A stretch of DNA of 64,000 bases from Martinezella dioscoreae. Lineage in GTDB: Bacteria; Pseudomonadota; Alphaproteobacteria; Rhizobiales; Rhizobiaceae. The stretch's first letter is position 1; each line of letters begins with the position of its first letter. The stretch covers positions 806,001-870,000 of the forward strand of contig NZ_BLAJ01000002.1 of the NCBI RefSeq assembly GCF_009176305.1, in the 5' to 3' direction. Below the pieces are notes generated by a model. It saw nothing but the letters and a program-made list of their open reading frames with translations, had not been told where the DNA came from and ran no database searches. Shown here piece by piece: positions 63,827 to 64,000 of the stretch. The translations under genes were made by a program, and so were the position numbers.

Positions 63827-64000
63827 TTACTCGGCCGAAACGATCTTGCCGCCTTCCCATTTGTAGAGCGAGAAGCTCTGCGAGGTCAGGTCGCCGGTTT
63901 CGCCGTAGGTGACCTTGCCGATGGCGGTGTCGATCGGTTCGCCTTTCTTCAGAGCGGTACCGACTGCTTCGGCATCGTCTGCCTTGCCGGCCTTCTCGAT
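63827..64000 (-). CDS. Branched-chain amino acid-type ABC binding protein, C-terminal end (runs off window)
   Basis: Only the last 57 residues are present, in frame to the right edge. The sequence has the LivK-type ending: GKADDAEAVGTALKKGEPIDTAIGKV, then a TYGETGDLTSQSFSLYKWEGGKIVSAE-like tail. It is a periplasmic leucine/isoleucine/valine- or amide-type binding protein whose partners lie beyond the window. Confidence 0.75.
   Translation of the reverse strand: MEKAGKADDAEAVGTALKKGEPIDTAIGKVTYGETGDLTSQSFSLYKWEGGKIVSAE

Noticed and set aside
1..64000. tRNA, rRNA, CRISPR arrays, insertion sequences or phage genes
   Set aside because: Looked for by eye; no array of spaced direct repeats, no transposase-like protein and no recognisable RNA gene was found.

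Overview
The window looks like an accessory replicon (megaplasmid or chromid) or a catabolic island of a Rhizobium-type alphaproteobacterium. The evidence is the GC-rich coding style, dense ABC-transporter/catabolic operons each with its own regulator, a 108-base two-palindrome element that matches the rhizobial RIME1 repeat (12463-12570), and a plant-associated type of LuxR solo. No rRNA, tRNA, CRISPR, phage, insertion-sequence or replication genes were seen.

Layout. 1-5640: plant cell-wall sugar block: GntR regulator, beta-mannosidase and the start of a GH94-like phosphorylase on the minus strand, divergent from mannonate dehydratase uxuA. 5826-8483: a PAS-PAS-GGDEF-EAL protein and a VOC-fold protein. 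8547-14484: kynurenine block: a TrpXYZ-type ABC importer, kynureninase and an arylformamidase-like hydrolase, divergent from a GntR/FCD regulator. 14728-19501: D-amino-acid-like block: Lrp regulator, family-3 binding protein, Asp/Glu racemase-like enzyme, permease, ATPase, DadA-like oxidase. 19614-22285: LysR regulator convergent with a thiamine-diphosphate enzyme. 22473-27363: LacI regulator divergent from an amino-acid importer whose permease and ATPase are fused, plus an FAD oxidoreductase. 27489-36994: MarR-linked dipeptide/opine-type ABC importer with two FAD oxidases and an SDR.

37211-45392 is an eight-gene minus-strand run with 4-base overlaps or short gaps. It encodes a stand-alone Rieske protein, an oxygenase that has the non-haem iron site but has lost its own Rieske cluster, a GST-like protein, an 8-oxoguanine-deaminase-type amidohydrolase, and a complete BMP/Nup-type nucleoside importer. 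This gene set resembles the NdmC/NdmD/NdmE caffeine N7-demethylase joined to a purine importer and deaminase, and suggests an N-methylpurine salvage pathway.

45531-53782 is a PipR-like plant-signal locus: a LuxR solo with the W57M and Y61W substitutions typical of plant-responsive members, flanked by two proline-iminopeptidase-family hydrolases and an oligopeptide-type ABC importer, with a perfect 7-3-7 inverted repeat in the divergent promoter. A small acylphosphatase-like protein without catalytic residues lies between this locus and the Rieske operon.

53875-56690: a CodA/AtzC-type amidohydrolase and a gamma-glutamyltransferase. 57242-59427: an NAD-dependent epimerase and a BaiN/HI0933-like flavoprotein. 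59715-63747: a TetR regulator and a three-gene sugar operon (Gfo/Idh/MocA oxidoreductase, DUF993 protein, TIM-barrel isomerase) that share identical-type 14-base palindromic operators. 63827-64000: the C-terminus of a LivK-type binding protein, facing in across a bidirectional terminator.

Overall the region scavenges plant- and soil-derived amino acids, peptides, purines and glycosides. Functions are assigned from motifs and context read by eye; substrates are inferred.
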